NCBI RefSeq assembly: GCF_007923355.1
Contig: NZ_VOGO01000011.1
Location: forward strand, 62,001-126,000
Reading direction: 5' to 3'
From: Falsiphaeobacter marinintestinus
Lineage (GTDB): Bacteria; Pseudomonadota; Alphaproteobacteria; Rhodobacterales; Rhodobacteraceae
DNA: 64,000 bases
Position 1 is the stretch's first letter, and each line of letters starts with the position of its first letter. The notes below the pieces were generated by a model. That model worked only from the letters and a program-made list of their open reading frames with translations. It did no database searches and was not told the origin of the DNA. Below are positions 63,468 to 64,000 of this stretch, in pieces. A program made the translations under genes and the position numbers.

Positions 63468-63543
63468 GCCGCATTAGCTCAGCTGGTAGAGCAATCGCTT
63501 CGTAAGCGATGGGTCGGGGGTTCAAGTCCCTCATGCGGCACCA
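63468..63543 (+). tRNA. tRNA-Thr (anticodon CGT)
   Basis: The 76-nt cloverleaf starts with acceptor GCCGCAT (63468-63474), paired with ATGCGGC (63533-63539), then A and an encoded CCA (63541-63543). The D-arm is AGCTCAGCTGGTAGAGC. The anticodon stem ATCGC/GCGAT encloses loop TTCGTAA, giving anticodon CGT for Thr (ACG codon). The T-loop TTCAAGT is intact. Confidence 0.95.
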
Positions 63544-63599
63544 TATTTTTTGTAAAATTTTATTTCTATCAATGAGTTGCGTGATTTTTATTAAATCGC

Positions 63600-63618
63600 A
63601 TCCCCCAAAATATCCCCC
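63600..63618. repeat. Tandem ATCCCCC motif 57 nt after the tRNA
   Basis: ATCCCCC occurs at 63600-63606 and 63612-63618 in the stretch between the tRNA and the transposase remnant. Such C-run pairs are sometimes seen near integrase genes at tRNA insertion sites. No integrase or repeated tRNA 3' end is visible in the window, so this is only a possible scar. Confidence 0.3.
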
Positions 63619-63689
63619 GCGATAGCTTAGGTGCACGATTGACTGGCGTCTTCAAATTTGTCTGCGGTCTAGCTGCAGTTCTTTTCGTT

Positions 63690-64000
63690 TCAAGCGTTGA
63701 TATCTCCCACAGCCAAGCCAGAAGGTAATCCCTCTGTTGGTCCGGCTATATTGCGGCATACATTTCTCGACGGTCGTGTTCGTTTTGTTGTGTCTAACAA
63801 CTGTATTTCTAAGGCAGGTTGAAAGGCCCATTTCTGGCGAGCTTTGCACAGGGCGTTTGCGATTGTGACAAGCTTGCGAGCGACCGTTGTGATGACGACC
63901 TTGTGCGGTTTCCCGGCGGCACGCAGACGATCAGCGAAGACCTTGAGGACTGGATTGTGATGGCTGGCAACGAGAGCCGCCTGGAACATCACATGTCGCA
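63690..64000 (-). pseudogene. IS110-family transposase, 3' part at window edge
   Basis: The open frame runs into the right edge, so the N-terminal part lies outside. The visible 100 or so residues contain QAALVASHHNPVLKVFADRLRAAGKPHKVVITTVARKLVTIANALC (in pieces, first third), the C-terminal Transposase_20 signature of IS110/IS1111 elements, with the usual KARQKW-type segment. The tail after it (about 45 residues, RTRPSRNVCRNIAGPTEGL) is longer and unlike the family. This could mean that the element is damaged or inserted in other sequence. Whether the gene is intact upstream cannot be known here. Confidence 0.8.

Noticed and set aside
63442-63636. 64-aa minus-strand frame over the tRNA
   Set aside because: The stretch MRDLNPRP is the usual false protein produced by reading a tRNA gene antisense.
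1-64000. CRISPR array, prophage or toxin-antitoxin module
   Set aside because: No regularly spaced repeats, phage structural genes or paired small toxin/antitoxin frames were seen.

Overview
The window looks like a chromosomal segment of a marine alphaproteobacterium of the Roseobacter group (Rhodobacteraceae/Roseobacteraceae). Supporting signs are the moderately high GC content, three TRAP transporters plus a TTT and a Liv-type ABC transporter, genes for C3-sulfonate (DHPS) catabolism, an aerobic benzoyl-CoA (box) pathway, a giant RTX protein, and a hairpin repeat that I recall from this group. The genus cannot be fixed from the sequence alone.

Region 1 (1-6700) is mixed core and accessory DNA: a prokaryotic glutamate-receptor-like channel with an unusual pore loop, a YHYH-domain protein, dapD (lysine biosynthesis), a threonine/serine dehydratase, an alpha/beta hydrolase, a LOG-family protein and small hypotheticals. 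Region 2 (6732-16950) is a LacI-type regulator diverging from a long operon: a 63-aa membrane protein, TRAP dctPQM, hpsN-like dehydrogenase, SDR and Zn-alcohol dehydrogenases, a UspA protein, comD-comE (sulfopyruvate decarboxylase) and an FMN alpha-hydroxy-acid dehydrogenase. Together they read as uptake of 2,3-dihydroxypropane-1-sulfonate and its conversion through sulfolactate and sulfopyruvate to sulfoacetaldehyde. The intergenic region carries a perfect 20-bp inverted repeat made of two LacI-type operators.

Region 3 (16951-26277) has a second TRAP operon behind two short perfect palindromes. It converges with a tctCBA-aldehyde dehydrogenase-Tm-1-like operon. Region 4 (26836-34740) is one 2634-residue RTX protein with no type I secretion genes beside it. 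Region 5 (34976-49315, all on the minus strand) is an aromatic catabolism block: livHMGF, an acyl-CoA ligase and livK; then a TRAP transporter, a DUF309 protein, boxC and boxB. TGCA-N6-TGCA-like sites, the form reported for BoxR, lie before boxC and before the TRAP genes. boxA, boxR and a clear benzoate-CoA ligase are not in the window.

Region 6 (49674-53636) is a TetR regulator, with a 22-bp operator-like inverted repeat upstream, and a single-chain biotin-dependent acyl-CoA carboxylase. Region 7 (53627-58308) is a Zrg-like metal cluster on the minus strand: a His-rich DUF2796 protein, an ABC ATPase and permease, two DUF3299 proteins and an unrecognised helical-repeat protein, behind a strong Zur box. 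Region 8 (58594-63313) is an operon for a 2-oxoacid:ferredoxin oxidoreductase with a GltD-like flavoprotein carrying ferredoxin domains. The window ends with tRNA-Thr(CGT) and the 3' end of an IS110-family transposase, a possible island boundary.
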